This document shows positions 52,544-61,306 of a stretch of 64,000 nucleotides of DNA, piece after piece. Within the stretch, counting starts at the first letter, position 1. Every line of letters begins with the position of its first letter. Position numbers and translations under genes: made by a program. The DNA comes from an uncultured Ruminococcus sp. Its GTDB lineage: Bacteria > Bacillota > Clostridia > Oscillospirales > Ruminococcaceae. The notes under the pieces were generated by a model, which was not told the origin of the DNA, made no database searches, and saw nothing but the letters and a program-made list of their open reading frames with translations. The DNA is taken from assembly GCA_947627175.1 (NCBI GenBank), contig CANQVA010000001.1, positions 186,001 to 250,000 of the forward strand, read 5' to 3'.

Positions 52544-53197
52544 TCAAAAAAAATTTTCATTATTTTCGCAAAAAATTCCTGTACGACGTATTTTAGCCGT
52601 TTCAAAGGGAACAGCCGACACTTTTTTCAGTGCGTCAAAAAAGAGTGAGGGGTTATAATTTGTCTGAGTTCCGGCGGGCAGACGTATCACCATATCAACA
52701 GAACCGCTTGTGAGTTCACACGATACGATTTCCACATCACTGCTTATGTCAACTGTTTTAACACCTTTCTTTGTTCTTTTTTCAACTAAAATTTCAGGCT
52801 CTGCAAGGAGTTCCATAACAGCATCATATATTTCTGTTGAATCTTCCGAAACAAGCGAAAAACTGTATTCAGCCTTTGTAATTTCTGTAATTTTTTTAAC
52901 CTGCTCCGCTACTGAAATAATACGCATACCTTCGGGCATAACGTTATTAAGACGGTTGCGAACCTCATCAAAAGGTATTTCCTCATTCAGATTGAAATCA
53001 AGTATTTCACAGTCGCTTTCATATCCAAGAGAAAGAGCAAGTGCAAAAGAAAAATAAGGGTGTGAGTGAAATCCCTCCGTGTACCATATGGGAAGTCCTG
53101 AACGTCTGAAAGTCCTCAACATACAGCGATTCAAGTCAAGGTGTGAAATATATTTTGCACGGTCTTTTTTACTGAATATTGCCCTCAATCTAATCAA
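52544..53197 (-). CDS. TIGR03936 / DUF2344 family protein (radical-SAM-linked)
   Basis: 217 aa. The N-terminus IRLRAIFSKKDRAKYISHLDLNRCMLRTFRRSGLPIWYTEGFHSHPYFSFALALSLGYESDCEI is the family signature. It almost always follows the TIGR03960 B12-binding radical SAM gene, and does so here with an 8-nt overlap. In many Firmicutes the pair is followed by rng, rplU and rpmA, which are absent here. The joint activity is unproven; tRNA or ribosomal RNA modification has been suggested from context. Confidence 0.9.
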   Translation of the reverse strand: MIRLRAIFSKKDRAKYISHLDLNRCMLRTFRRSGLPIWYTEGFHSHPYFSFALALSLGYESDCEILDFNLNEEIPFDEVRNRLNNVMPEGMRIISVAEQVKKITEITKAEYSFSLVSEDSTEIYDAVMELLAEPEILVEKRTKKGVKTVDISSDVEIVSCELTSGSVDMVIRLPAGTQTNYNPSLFFDALKKVSAVPFETAKIRRTGIFCENNENFF

Positions 53198-55031
53198 AAC
53201 ATTTCCCCCCTATCTCTTTATTTACTCCACAGCCTGAACATTTAAGACGGCAGTGCGGAGTTGTAACAGCCTTATGTGCTGTCTTATTCTCACGGACAAA
53301 AAATTCATGCGTAACGTAATAATCAAGATGTCCCCACGGCAATATTTCATCATATTCAATACGCCTGTTTGCATAGAATGCAGGGTCAATGTTACATTCT
53401 TCAAAAGCCTCAAGCCACTTGTCAAAATGGAAATGTTCACTCCAGCTGTCAAACTTACAGCCTTTTTTCCATGCAGTGTAAACAACGTCACAAAGCCGTC
53501 TGTCACCCTTTGCAAGAACAGCTTCAAGAATACTTACATTCGGGTCATGATAGCTTACTTTAACTCTTTTTCTGTTTACAGAATCAAGCAGAAGTTTCTG
53601 CTTGTGTTCAATAATTTCTTTTGTGTCCTGCGGTTCAAACTGAAACGGCGTGAACGGTTTCGGGACAAAAGTTGCACAACTTACAGATATTTGTACACCA
53701 CGACCTTTCGGACGATTTTCCATACTGTAAAATAAATCAATAATACGCTGTGAAAGTTCCGCAATACCTACAATATCATCATCTGTTTCTGTGGGCAGAC
53801 CCATCATGAAATATAATTTTACTGAAGAATATCCGCCCTCAAATGCTATACGGCAAGTATTCATAATTTCTTCTTCGCTTACGTTCTTATTTATAACATC
53901 ACGCAAACGCTGAGTACCGCCTTCAGGTGCAAAAGTAAGCCCTGACTTACGCACTTTCTTTATTTTTTCAAGTAGCTCCTCTGAAAAATTGTCAACACGG
54001 AGCGACGGCAACGACAGATTTATTTTTTCGTCGGACGTATAATTCAAAAGTTCAGTAAGCAAGGGGTCAATTTCAGAATGGTCACTTGTACTTAATGATG
54101 CAAGTGAAACTTCATCATAGCCTGTATTTTCACATAGACATTTTGTCTGTTCAACGATAGTATCAGCGTGCTTTTCACGCAAGGGACGGTAAATAAATCC
54201 CGCCTGACAGAATCTGCACCCCCTGATACAACCCCTCAATACCTCAACTGAAACACGGTCATGTACTATTTCAGTAAACGGTACAACAAAATTGTCGGGA
54301 TAAAATACTTTATCAAAATCTTTTATTATACGTTTTTTGACAGTTTCGGGGGCATTTTCCATAACTTCAAGCCGTTCAATTGTGCCATCGCTTTTATAAT
54401 GGAATTTATAAAACTCGGGAACATAAATTCCCTCTATATGACAAGCCCTCCGCAAAAATTCCTTACGTGATGCACCTTGTTTTTTCATTTCAAGGTACAA
54501 ATCCATAAGTTCAAGATTTACTTCTTCTCCCTCACCAAGAATAAACAGGTCAAAAAAATCGGCAAGCGGTTCAGGATTACAGACACAAGGGCCACCCGCA
54601 ACTACAATCTGTGTAAGTTCATCTGTACGTTCACGGGAAAATACAGGTATTCCGGCAAGGTCAAGCATATTAAGAACATTTGTGTATGAAAGTTCATACT
54701 GCATTGTGAATCCTATAAAATCAAAGTCTTTTATAGGGTCAAGACTTTCAAGTGCATACAGCGGAATATCATTTTCACGCATTACAGCTTCAAAGTCCTC
54801 CGACGGTGCAAAACATCTTTCGCACCAGTAATTTTCTCTTTCATTAGTAAGAGAATAAAGAATTTTCATTCCGATATGTGACATACCTATGTCATATGTA
54901 TCAGGAAAACAGAATGCAAAACGCACATCAACTTTTGATTTGTCTTTTATTACACTGCCGACTTCACCGCCTATATATCTTGACGGTTTTTGAATTTCAA
55001 GCAGATGTTTTTCTATTTTTTCTTTTAACAT
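53190..55031 (-). CDS. TIGR03960 family B12-binding-domain radical SAM protein
   Basis: 613 aa. A Rossmann-like N-terminal B12-binding-type domain (about 1-230), the radical SAM core with CIRGCRFCQAG (about 268-278), and a C-terminal extension with a Cys-rich end (CRLKCSGCGVNKEIGGKC). It is followed with overlap by its constant partner DUF2344. The substrate is not established. The gene starts directly after the DUF4291 stop. Confidence 0.92.
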   Translation of the reverse strand: MLKEKIEKHLLEIQKPSRYIGGEVGSVIKDKSKVDVRFAFCFPDTYDIGMSHIGMKILYSLTNERENYWCERCFAPSEDFEAVMRENDIPLYALESLDPIKDFDFIGFTMQYELSYTNVLNMLDLAGIPVFSRERTDELTQIVVAGGPCVCNPEPLADFFDLFILGEGEEVNLELMDLYLEMKKQGASRKEFLRRACHIEGIYVPEFYKFHYKSDGTIERLEVMENAPETVKKRIIKDFDKVFYPDNFVVPFTEIVHDRVSVEVLRGCIRGCRFCQAGFIYRPLREKHADTIVEQTKCLCENTGYDEVSLASLSTSDHSEIDPLLTELLNYTSDEKINLSLPSLRVDNFSEELLEKIKKVRKSGLTFAPEGGTQRLRDVINKNVSEEEIMNTCRIAFEGGYSSVKLYFMMGLPTETDDDIVGIAELSQRIIDLFYSMENRPKGRGVQISVSCATFVPKPFTPFQFEPQDTKEIIEHKQKLLLDSVNRKRVKVSYHDPNVSILEAVLAKGDRRLCDVVYTAWKKGCKFDSWSEHFHFDKWLEAFEECNIDPAFYANRRIEYDEILPWGHLDYYVTHEFFVRENKTAHKAVTTPHCRLKCSGCGVNKEIGGKCFD

Positions 55032-55613
55032 TTATTTCTCCATACAAAGTATTTTCATTATATCACTACTGACAATATATTCTTTTTCATGAGGCAATTT
55101 TTCAGCATCAAGAATATTTTTATCTCTCAGACTTTTTAAATATTTAACATTATCTGTAATATCAGTTATTTTTACTATCCAGTCATCTATATATCGGTCA
55201 ACCATTTTTCCACGAAGTCCGAGCTGAATCGCCCTTATTTGCAGGGGATTTCCGTAAATATCACGGTCAGGGTCAAATTGACATCTTACACTTGATTCAG
55301 AAACTTTCCTTTTCCATTCATCGTATGAAACACCCATTTTATCATTATACGACGATAAAACGGCATTTTTAAGAATTTCTTCAAAGCCTTTTCTTGTGAT
55401 GTCAATTGCAAGTATATGTTCCTGATTTTCTTTTTCCGCCCAGCCTGAGCGGTACATCATCCAGAGAAAAGACGGTTTTATCCATGTCATTCTCTCTCTT
55501 TTGAATGATTTCCCGAAAGTTCCGAGTTTGACGGCTTCATCGGCTATACGTTCGTTAAAAGCCTGATATACTCTTATTGTCACATCATCATAAACTGCAT
55601 TTATTTTTTTCAC
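55032..55613 (-). CDS. DUF4291 domain protein
   Basis: 193 aa. The motifs RVYQAFNERIADEAV, MTWIKPSFLWMMYRSGWA and RAIQLGLRG are those of DUF4291, which has no known function. It overlaps cdd by 4 nt and precedes the radical SAM gene by no gap, so it is embedded in the DUF896-cdd operon. Absence of membrane segments suggests a cytosolic enzyme. Confidence 0.88.
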   Translation of the reverse strand: MKKINAVYDDVTIRVYQAFNERIADEAVKLGTFGKSFKRERMTWIKPSFLWMMYRSGWAEKENQEHILAIDITRKGFEEILKNAVLSSYNDKMGVSYDEWKRKVSESSVRCQFDPDRDIYGNPLQIRAIQLGLRGKMVDRYIDDWIVKITDITDNVKYLKSLRDKNILDAEKLPHEKEYIVSSDIMKILCMEK

Positions 55614-56002
55614 TTCAAATTCTCCTTACTGAACATTTTCGGCAAAAAGTCTGAGAGTCTGTAAACTCCGTCAGAAAGCACAATCATAAAATCATTGTCA
55701 CAAAATTCAGATAACACTTGCAAACACGCTCCGCAGGGAATACACGGCTTTGAAAAATCACCATCTATCCCTCCAGCCACGGCAATAGCCTTAAAGTTTT
55801 TAAATCCGGAAGAAACCGCCTTGAAAACGGCTGTACGTTCGGCACATATAGTCATTGAATATGATGCATTTTCTATATTACACCCTGTAAAAATCTGTCC
55901 GTCATCAGTCAGCAGAACAGCACCTACTTTAAAATTACTGTAAGGTGCATAAGCTTTTTCGGCGGACTTTATTGCCATTTCAAAAAAGTCGGAATTTGTC
56001 AT
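55610..56002 (-). CDS. cdd: Cytidine deaminase
   Basis: 130 aa. It converts cytidine and deoxycytidine to uridine forms. The zinc motif is complete: a Cys-Ala-Glu in TICAERTAVFKAV and the two Cys in PCGACLQVLSEF; YAPYSNFKVGAVLL and CNIENASY form the substrate pocket. Short form, tetrameric in the family. Confidence 0.95.
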   Translation of the reverse strand: MTNSDFFEMAIKSAEKAYAPYSNFKVGAVLLTDDGQIFTGCNIENASYSMTICAERTAVFKAVSSGFKNFKAIAVAGGIDGDFSKPCIPCGACLQVLSEFCDNDFMIVLSDGVYRLSDFLPKMFSKENLK

Positions 56003-56011
56003 AATATCACC

Positions 56012-56212
56012 TTAATTCTTTCCAATTTTACGCTTTTTTCCGTCAGGAGTAAGTATATATGTATTGTCAAGCTGTGCGGAAAGATTTCCCACAACTGCCT
56101 GTCTGTACTCATTGCGGAGTGTTGTTTGTTCAGCTTTTTCTTCTTCTGTAAGACCTTCAGTTTTTGACTTTCTTGCAAGTTCATTTATACGGTCAATTTT
56201 TTTCTGATTCAT
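56012..56212 (-). CDS. DUF896 (UPF0291, YnzC-like) protein
   Basis: 66 aa. The family core is KIDRINELARKSKTEGLTEEEKAEQTTLRNEYRQAVVGNL. A small two-helix protein; YnzC in Bacillus is SOS-linked. First gene of the operon to cdd and the radical SAM pair. Confidence 0.92.
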   Translation of the reverse strand: MNQKKIDRINELARKSKTEGLTEEEKAEQTTLRNEYRQAVVGNLSAQLDNTYILTPDGKKRKIGKN

Positions 56213-56251
56213 AAAAAAACACCTCGGTTAAAAACAGAATTTATATATTAT

Positions 56252-56280
56252 ATTGTATCAAATACACAAAGAATTGTCAA
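56252..56280 (-). promoter_or_regulatory. Promoter of the DUF896-cdd-radical SAM operon
   Basis: On the minus strand TTGACA (56280-56275), a 17-bp spacer and TACAAT (56257-56252). It lies back to back with the SDR promoter. Confidence 0.8.
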
Positions 56281-56322
56281 TATATATGTTTTTATGTTTT
56301 ACTGGATTTTTGTTTTTTTATG

Positions 56323-56331
56323 TGATATAAT
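56323..56331 (+). promoter_or_regulatory. Extended -10 promoter of the SDR gene
   Basis: TGATATAAT at 56323-56331; the -35 region is weak. Confidence 0.55.
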
Positions 56332-56361
56332 GAGTATATGAAATTATGAAAGGAGAAATAT

Positions 56362-57081
56362 ATGCGAAAAACAGCAGTTGTTACAGGAGGGGCGGGCGGA
56401 ATAGGTCAGGCAATATGCCGTAAACTTTCCGATGAAGGATATTACATAATAATAAATTATTTTAATTCAAAAGAAAAAGCAGTAAGACTTGCAGAGGAAA
56501 TTGACGGCAGAGCAGTAAAATTTGATGTTTCAGATATATGCTCAGTAAAAAATAATCTTACAGATATTGTTGATTCAGAAAAAAAAATTGACCTGCTTGT
56601 GAATAATGCCGGGATTTCTGAAATAGAACTTTTTACTTCAATATCAAATGAAAAATCAAAACGCATATTAGATATAAATCTCGGCGGTACAATAAATTGT
56701 TCCCGTGCGGTTCTGCCTTCTATGATAAGACGAAAGTCAGGTTGTATTGTTAATATTTCGTCAATGTGGGGACAAGTCGGTGCATCATGTGAAGTTGACT
56801 ATTCAGCTTCAAAAGCCGGAATAATAGGCTTTACAAAAGCACTTGCAAAAGAGGTCGCACCGTCTGGAATACGTGTGAACTGCGTTTCCCCCGGTTTTAT
56901 AATGACAGAAATGAACAGACGTTTTACAGATGAGGAACTTGACAGCATAAAAGAAGAAATTCCGCTCGGATTTTTCGGAACTCCCGAACACGTCGCCGAT
57001 GCTGTTGCTTTTCTTGCATCAGAAAAAGCGGAATATATTACAGGGCAGATTCTTGCCGTAAATGGCGGTATGGTAATCTGA
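56362..57081 (+). CDS. Short-chain dehydrogenase/reductase (FabG-like)
   Basis: 239 aa, classical SDR. NAD(P) motif TGGAGGIGQAIC, NNAGIS, catalytic Ser in VNISSMWG, Tyr and Lys in YSASKAG, then SPGFIMTEM and the C-terminal YITGQILAVNGGM. These features are shared by 3-oxoacyl-ACP reductases, but it stands outside a fatty acid cluster, so the substrate is open. AAAGGAG precedes ATG. Confidence 0.88.
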   Translation: MRKTAVVTGGAGGIGQAICRKLSDEGYYIIINYFNSKEKAVRLAEEIDGRAVKFDVSDICSVKNNLTDIVDSEKKIDLLVNNAGISEIELFTSISNEKSKRILDINLGGTINCSRAVLPSMIRRKSGCIVNISSMWGQVGASCEVDYSASKAGIIGFTKALAKEVAPSGIRVNCVSPGFIMTEMNRRFTDEELDSIKEEIPLGFFGTPEHVADAVAFLASEKAEYITGQILAVNGGMVI

Positions 57082-57089
57082 TTTGAAAC

Positions 57090-57118
57090 TTGACATATCA
57101 TGAAAATCATGGTATAAT
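57090..57118 (+). promoter_or_regulatory. Distal promoter (consensus) upstream of the LTA-synthase-like gene
   Basis: TTGACA (57090-57095), a 17-bp spacer and TGGTATAAT ending at 57118, a full consensus with extended -10. It starts 9 bp after the SDR stop. A roughly 175-nt leader separates it from the ATG at 57301. Confidence 0.85.
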
Positions 57119-57246
57119 TTATCAGAACTATATAACTTACTATTGAAAACTTGCCGTTATATTTCACATTTTTCAAATGTATTTTACGTGCATAATTACT
57201 AAAGCGACGAATTTAGTGATAAAAAGATGATATTTTTTTTTACAAC

Positions 57247-57275
57247 TTGAACTTTTTTGTTGCTTATGATATTAT
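57247..57275 (+). promoter_or_regulatory. Proximal promoter of the LTA-synthase-like gene
   Basis: TTGAAC (57247-57252), a 17-bp spacer and TATTAT (57270-57275), preceded by TGA. Confidence 0.65.
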
Positions 57276-57300
57276 TGAATTAAAATAAGGAGGATAACTT

Positions 57301-59151
57301 ATGGCTACTGATGCAACCGAAAAGAAAAATTTCAAAGAACGTTTCAAGTCTTTTCAAGAAAAACACAATAAACAAACAGACTTGCACCCGAAAATAAATC
57401 TTGCTATTCTGCTGACTTTTCCGCTTTTTATATGCAGTATGGCTGAAATTAACCAATATAAGGGAATTTTGCCTTATCTTAGTTTCTGGGTTAATCACCC
57501 GACAGTTATGCTTTTTGACATATTTCTTACATCTGTTGTATTCTTGTTTTTACTTGCACTTTTCCGTTCCGGGTGGATTTCAATTGCAGTACAAAGTGTT
57601 GTATATATGGCACTGAGTATTACAGAACTATTTAAATACGGAACTAACGGAAATCATCTTATACTTGCCGATATGAAACTTTTCCGCAGTGTCAAAAGTC
57701 TGAAATCATTCGCATATATAAAAATAACACCACGGCTTGTTATATACTGCCTTATAGTGATAGCATTCATTGTACTTGCTTTTTATTTTAACCCAAAATT
57801 CAGGCTGAAACCTATCAGACGTGTAATAAATGCCTGTGCCTGTGTAATTCCATGTTCAGCACTTATTTTTATTCCGGCTTTTTATTCCACTGTTTATAAT
57901 ATATTCGGTCTTGACACCACACCGGCTACAAATACATTCAAACTTAATGAAAAATTCGTAAATAATGGCTTTCTTGCTTTCATAGTTCAGACTGCTTCCG
58001 AAAGCTATGCAAACAGACTTACAGAACCCGAAAATTATGACGATGAACACGTAAGCGAAATTGTAGAAGAAAATGATGTTGAAACAAATGATTTCAACGG
58101 CGGAAAAAAACCTAATGTTATAGTGGTAATGAGCGAATCATATGCCGATTTCAGAGTTTTTGACGAACTGGACATTGATGAAAAATATTATGAGGGATTT
58201 GACAAAGCAAGAAATGCAGGTTTTGCAGGTACTGCAATTACTCCTACTTATGCAAGCTGGACAGTACGTTCAGAATTTGAACTTCTTTTCGGTTTGCCTG
58301 TAAGAGGAATAAATACACCCAATATGCCGCAAAGAGAACTTGCAGACCGTGAACAGCCCGCACTTGCACAATATTATAAAAGCTGGGGATATTCAACAGC
58401 TTACGTTCACCCGTTCCAGAGCGGATTCTACAGCAGGTCACGTATCTACGGAAAATTCGGATTTGATACAATGATTTTCCATAACGACCAGACGGGCGAA
58501 TCCGATTTCACCGTTCCCGTTGAGCATTTCGGAACTTACGTTGATGACAGCACTGTCTACAATCAGCTTATTGACCTCGTAAAAACCACTGATGACCCTA
58601 TATATATTCATACTACAACTATGCAGAATCATCAGCCTTACAGCGGAACAGATTCGGAAGATGAACTTACAAACTATCTGAAACGCATTCAGCATACAAA
58701 TGAGGGTCTTACAAAATTTTTAAATGATTTAAGCAACATTGATGAACCTACACTTCTGTTTTTTGTGGGCGACCACTTCCCATCACTCAGAGGAGAAACA
58801 AGCGTATACAATCAGCTTGGTCTGAACGGTTCAAATTGCAGTGCTTTATATGAACAGCATTATTTCCTGTGGAGTAATTACGACGCTGATTTTTCATCAG
58901 TACCGCAGGAAAAAGTTTCATTTTTCTATATGCCGTATGTACTAATGAATATAATTGACGCTCCGCATGATGCTTTTATTGATACAATGAATGAATATAT
59001 GGAGAGTACTCCCATTTATTCAGAAGAATATGACAGCGAAGTACCACGTGACGAAAAACTTGATATGCTGACTTATGACAGAGTTATAGGCGATGTATAT
59101 TCGCCGTGTCCTATACCTGAAGAACTGCTTGAACCTGAAGAAGAGGAATAA
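57301..59151 (+). CDS. LTA synthase family sulfatase (membrane phosphoglycerol transferase-like)
   Basis: 616 aa. Five N-terminal membrane helices (about 30-215) are followed by an extracellular sulfatase-fold domain: VVMSESYADF (metal Glu), TPTYASWTVRSEFELLFGLP (nucleophile Thr region), YVHPFQSGFYSRS, TTTMQNHQPY and LLFFVGDHFPSL (Asp and His metal ligands). The family adds glycerophosphate or phosphoethanolamine to surface glycolipids or glycans. GGAGG lies upstream of ATG. The thioesterase-like gene follows 4 nt later. Nucleotide context gives two stacked promoters. Confidence 0.9.
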   Translation: MATDATEKKNFKERFKSFQEKHNKQTDLHPKINLAILLTFPLFICSMAEINQYKGILPYLSFWVNHPTVMLFDIFLTSVVFLFLLALFRSGWISIAVQSVVYMALSITELFKYGTNGNHLILADMKLFRSVKSLKSFAYIKITPRLVIYCLIVIAFIVLAFYFNPKFRLKPIRRVINACACVIPCSALIFIPAFYSTVYNIFGLDTTPATNTFKLNEKFVNNGFLAFIVQTASESYANRLTEPENYDDEHVSEIVEENDVETNDFNGGKKPNVIVVMSESYADFRVFDELDIDEKYYEGFDKARNAGFAGTAITPTYASWTVRSEFELLFGLPVRGINTPNMPQRELADREQPALAQYYKSWGYSTAYVHPFQSGFYSRSRIYGKFGFDTMIFHNDQTGESDFTVPVEHFGTYVDDSTVYNQLIDLVKTTDDPIYIHTTTMQNHQPYSGTDSEDELTNYLKRIQHTNEGLTKFLNDLSNIDEPTLLFFVGDHFPSLRGETSVYNQLGLNGSNCSALYEQHYFLWSNYDADFSSVPQEKVSFFYMPYVLMNIIDAPHDAFIDTMNEYMESTPIYSEEYDSEVPRDEKLDMLTYDRVIGDVYSPCPIPEELLEPEEEE

Positions 59152-59155
59152 TTTT

Positions 59156-59548
59156 ATGAAAGAGATAAAATTAAATTCATTTGGAAAAGCTGAAACTACA
59201 GTTTCAGCAGACAAACTCGCTGTAAACGTAGGGAGCGGAAGTCTTGAAGTTCTTGCAACTCCTGTTATGATAATGCTTATGGAAAAATCCGCCTGTAACT
59301 GTTTATCTGAATATCTCGAAAACGATGAAACTACAGTCGGCACAGAAATGAATGTAAAACACGTTTCCGCCACTCCTGAAAAAATGAAAATCACAGCCGA
59401 AGCGGTTCTCACGGATATAAACGGTCGTGAATTTACATTCATTGTAAAGGCTTACGACGAATCGGGACTTATCGGTGAGGGCGAACATAAACGTTTTCTT
59501 GTTTATGGTGAAAAATTTACAGCAAAAGCAAAATCAAAGTTAAAATAA
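59156..59548 (+). CDS. Thioesterase family protein (FlK-like hotdog fold)
   Basis: 130 aa from MKEIKLNSFGKAET. LEVLATPVMIMLMEKSACNCLSEYL and a later TVGTEMNVKHVSATPEKMKITAEAVL are typical for the hotdog thioesterases related to fluoroacetyl-CoA thioesterase. GAGGA overlaps the end of the upstream gene, with ATG at 59156. The acyl substrate is unknown. It is probably co-transcribed with the sulfatase-like gene. Confidence 0.85.
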   Translation: MKEIKLNSFGKAETTVSADKLAVNVGSGSLEVLATPVMIMLMEKSACNCLSEYLENDETTVGTEMNVKHVSATPEKMKITAEAVLTDINGREFTFIVKAYDESGLIGEGEHKRFLVYGEKFTAKAKSKLK

Positions 59549-59554
59549 AATCTA

Positions 59555-59590
59555 AAAAGGACAGACGTGAAGTCTGTTCTTTTTTCTTAT
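59555..59590 (+). terminator. Terminator after the thioesterase gene
   Basis: Stem GGACAGAC / GTCTGTTC (about 59559-59579, one G-U pair) followed by TTTTTTC. Confidence 0.8.
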
Positions 59591-59694
59591 ATTTCACAAT
59601 AATAACTGTTTTTTTCTGTATGTTATCATATTTTTATCACATAAATGCTTATAATTGAAAGTACAAAATAAATAATACGGAAAGGAAAATTCTT

Positions 59695-61101
59695 ATGTCA
59701 GAAAATTATCCATTCAATGATAATAATAATTCTCAAGATAACCGGGATTCATCCGTTTTTACCTATGAGAACAATTCCACTCCGATAAAAAAGAAAAAAC
59801 ATACAGGTCTTAAAGCCGTTGCTTTTATACTTTGTCTTGCAATAACAGGTGCGGGTTCTATACAAGTTTACAAGTATTTCAACGACAATGAAATTGAAGT
59901 TTCCGAACTCAAAAATAATAGTCAGGATTCTTCTTCAAAAAAAATTGTTCAGCAATCACTTCCCGAAAGTACTGAACCCTCAGAAAATAATGAATCAAAA
60001 GAAGATATTCCGAGCCTTATAGAAATAGCCTCAAGAACTGATTCAAAATATCTGCCCGATATAGTAGACAGCATTATGCCGTCTGTTGTAGGGGTTGCAT
60101 CAACTTTTGAATATACGCCCGATATAAACAGCATGGGCGGCTGGGGCTGGGGATTCGGCTTCTCTGAACCCGAAACAGAATCACAGGAAATCCGTGGCAC
60201 AGGTACAGGCATTATAATGTCTGATGACGGATATATTGTTACTAATGCCCATGTTATCTATGATGAAAGTGAATATCAATGCGGTGAAGCAATTGAAGTA
60301 TCAGTTGTTTTCAGCGACGAAACAGAACACGATGCAAAAATTATTGCCTATGATACCGAAACAGATATTGCCGTGCTTAAAGTAAATGAAACAGGTCTTA
60401 CTCCGGCAGAATTTGGCAATAGTGACGATTTGAGAGTCGGCGAACTTGTTATAGCGGTGGGAAATCCTCTCGGTTTTGACCTTTTCGGCTCTGTTACAAG
60501 CGGTATTGTTTCAGCTAAAAACAGAAAAATCGATATCAACGAAAAAAGCATGACCCTTATTCAGACAGATGCCGCTATAAATTCAGGAAATTCAGGAGGT
60601 CCCCTTTTGAATAGTTCAGGTCAGGTTATAGGAATAAATTCCGCAAAAATGTCATCAAGCTATGGTTCAGCAAGCGTTGAGGGGCTTGGTTTTGCAATTC
60701 CAATCAATGAGGCAAAAACTATAATTGACGACCTTATAAATTATAAATACGTAAAAGGCAGACCGCAAATAGGTATCACAACTGTTGATGTAACTGAATC
60801 CGTTTCAAGATACTATGATATTCCGCTCGGTGTATACGTTCAGAATGTAGAAGAAGGCAGTTCAGCTGACCTTGCCGGAATCCGTAAAGGCGATGTTATC
60901 ATAGATATTGACGGTGAAGCCGTTACAAGTGCAAAGGAACTCAATGATATTAAAAATACCCATAAAGCCGGCGAAACTATCAAACTGACAATCACAAGAG
61001 CCGGGGAAGATATAGAAATTGAACTTACTTTGCAGGAGGCAAACGCTGACAATTCCGCAAACAATCCTCTTGAAAGCGAGACTGATGCTTCCGAAAACTA
61101 A
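59695..61101 (+). CDS. htrA: HtrA/DegP-type trypsin-like serine protease with PDZ domain
   Basis: 468 aa. A cytosolic low-complexity start, one TM (about 42-62), a Ser/Glu-rich linker, a trypsin-like domain with His in VTNAHVI, Asp in ETDIAVLKV and Ser in NSGNSGGPLL, then one PDZ domain (about 360-450: GVYVQNVEEGSSADLAGIRKGDVIIDIDGEAV). It degrades or refolds damaged exported proteins at the outer face of the membrane. RBS GGAAAGGA precedes ATG. It is monocistronic, ending at a strong terminator directly abutting the second TnpB element. Confidence 0.95.
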   Translation: MSENYPFNDNNNSQDNRDSSVFTYENNSTPIKKKKHTGLKAVAFILCLAITGAGSIQVYKYFNDNEIEVSELKNNSQDSSSKKIVQQSLPESTEPSENNESKEDIPSLIEIASRTDSKYLPDIVDSIMPSVVGVASTFEYTPDINSMGGWGWGFGFSEPETESQEIRGTGTGIIMSDDGYIVTNAHVIYDESEYQCGEAIEVSVVFSDETEHDAKIIAYDTETDIAVLKVNETGLTPAEFGNSDDLRVGELVIAVGNPLGFDLFGSVTSGIVSAKNRKIDINEKSMTLIQTDAAINSGNSGGPLLNSSGQVIGINSAKMSSSYGSASVEGLGFAIPINEAKTIIDDLINYKYVKGRPQIGITTVDVTESVSRYYDIPLGVYVQNVEEGSSADLAGIRKGDVIIDIDGEAVTSAKELNDIKNTHKAGETIKLTITRAGEDIEIELTLQEANADNSANNPLESETDASEN

Positions 61102-61141
61102 TAATAAGAATATTCCAAAAAAACTTATACTTCTCCTTTTT

Positions 61142-61180
61142 ATTAAAGCCGTTCTTTTATGAACGGCTTTAATTTTTTTC
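61142..61180 (+). terminator. Terminator of htrA (originally also of addA)
   Basis: A perfect 13-bp stem ATTAAAGCCGTTC / GAACGGCTTTAAT (61142-61154 with 61161-61173) followed by T7. The TnpB element starts right at the end of the T run. Confidence 0.9.
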
Positions 61181-61232
61181 AGCAAGAAGTCCCCCACTTC
61201 TGAAGTGGGGGATGAATTGTATTCCGTCACTA

Positions 61233-61261
61233 TTGACAAATTACCAATTATGTGACATAAT
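61233..61261 (+). promoter_or_regulatory. Internal promoter of tnpB
   Basis: TTGACA (61233-61238), a 17-bp spacer and CATAAT (61256-61261). The same sequence exists in copy 1 on the minus strand. Confidence 0.65.
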
Positions 61262-61306
61262 ACATATAGAAGTTATAAAAAATATAGAAAGTCAAGGTGA
61301 AAAGCA

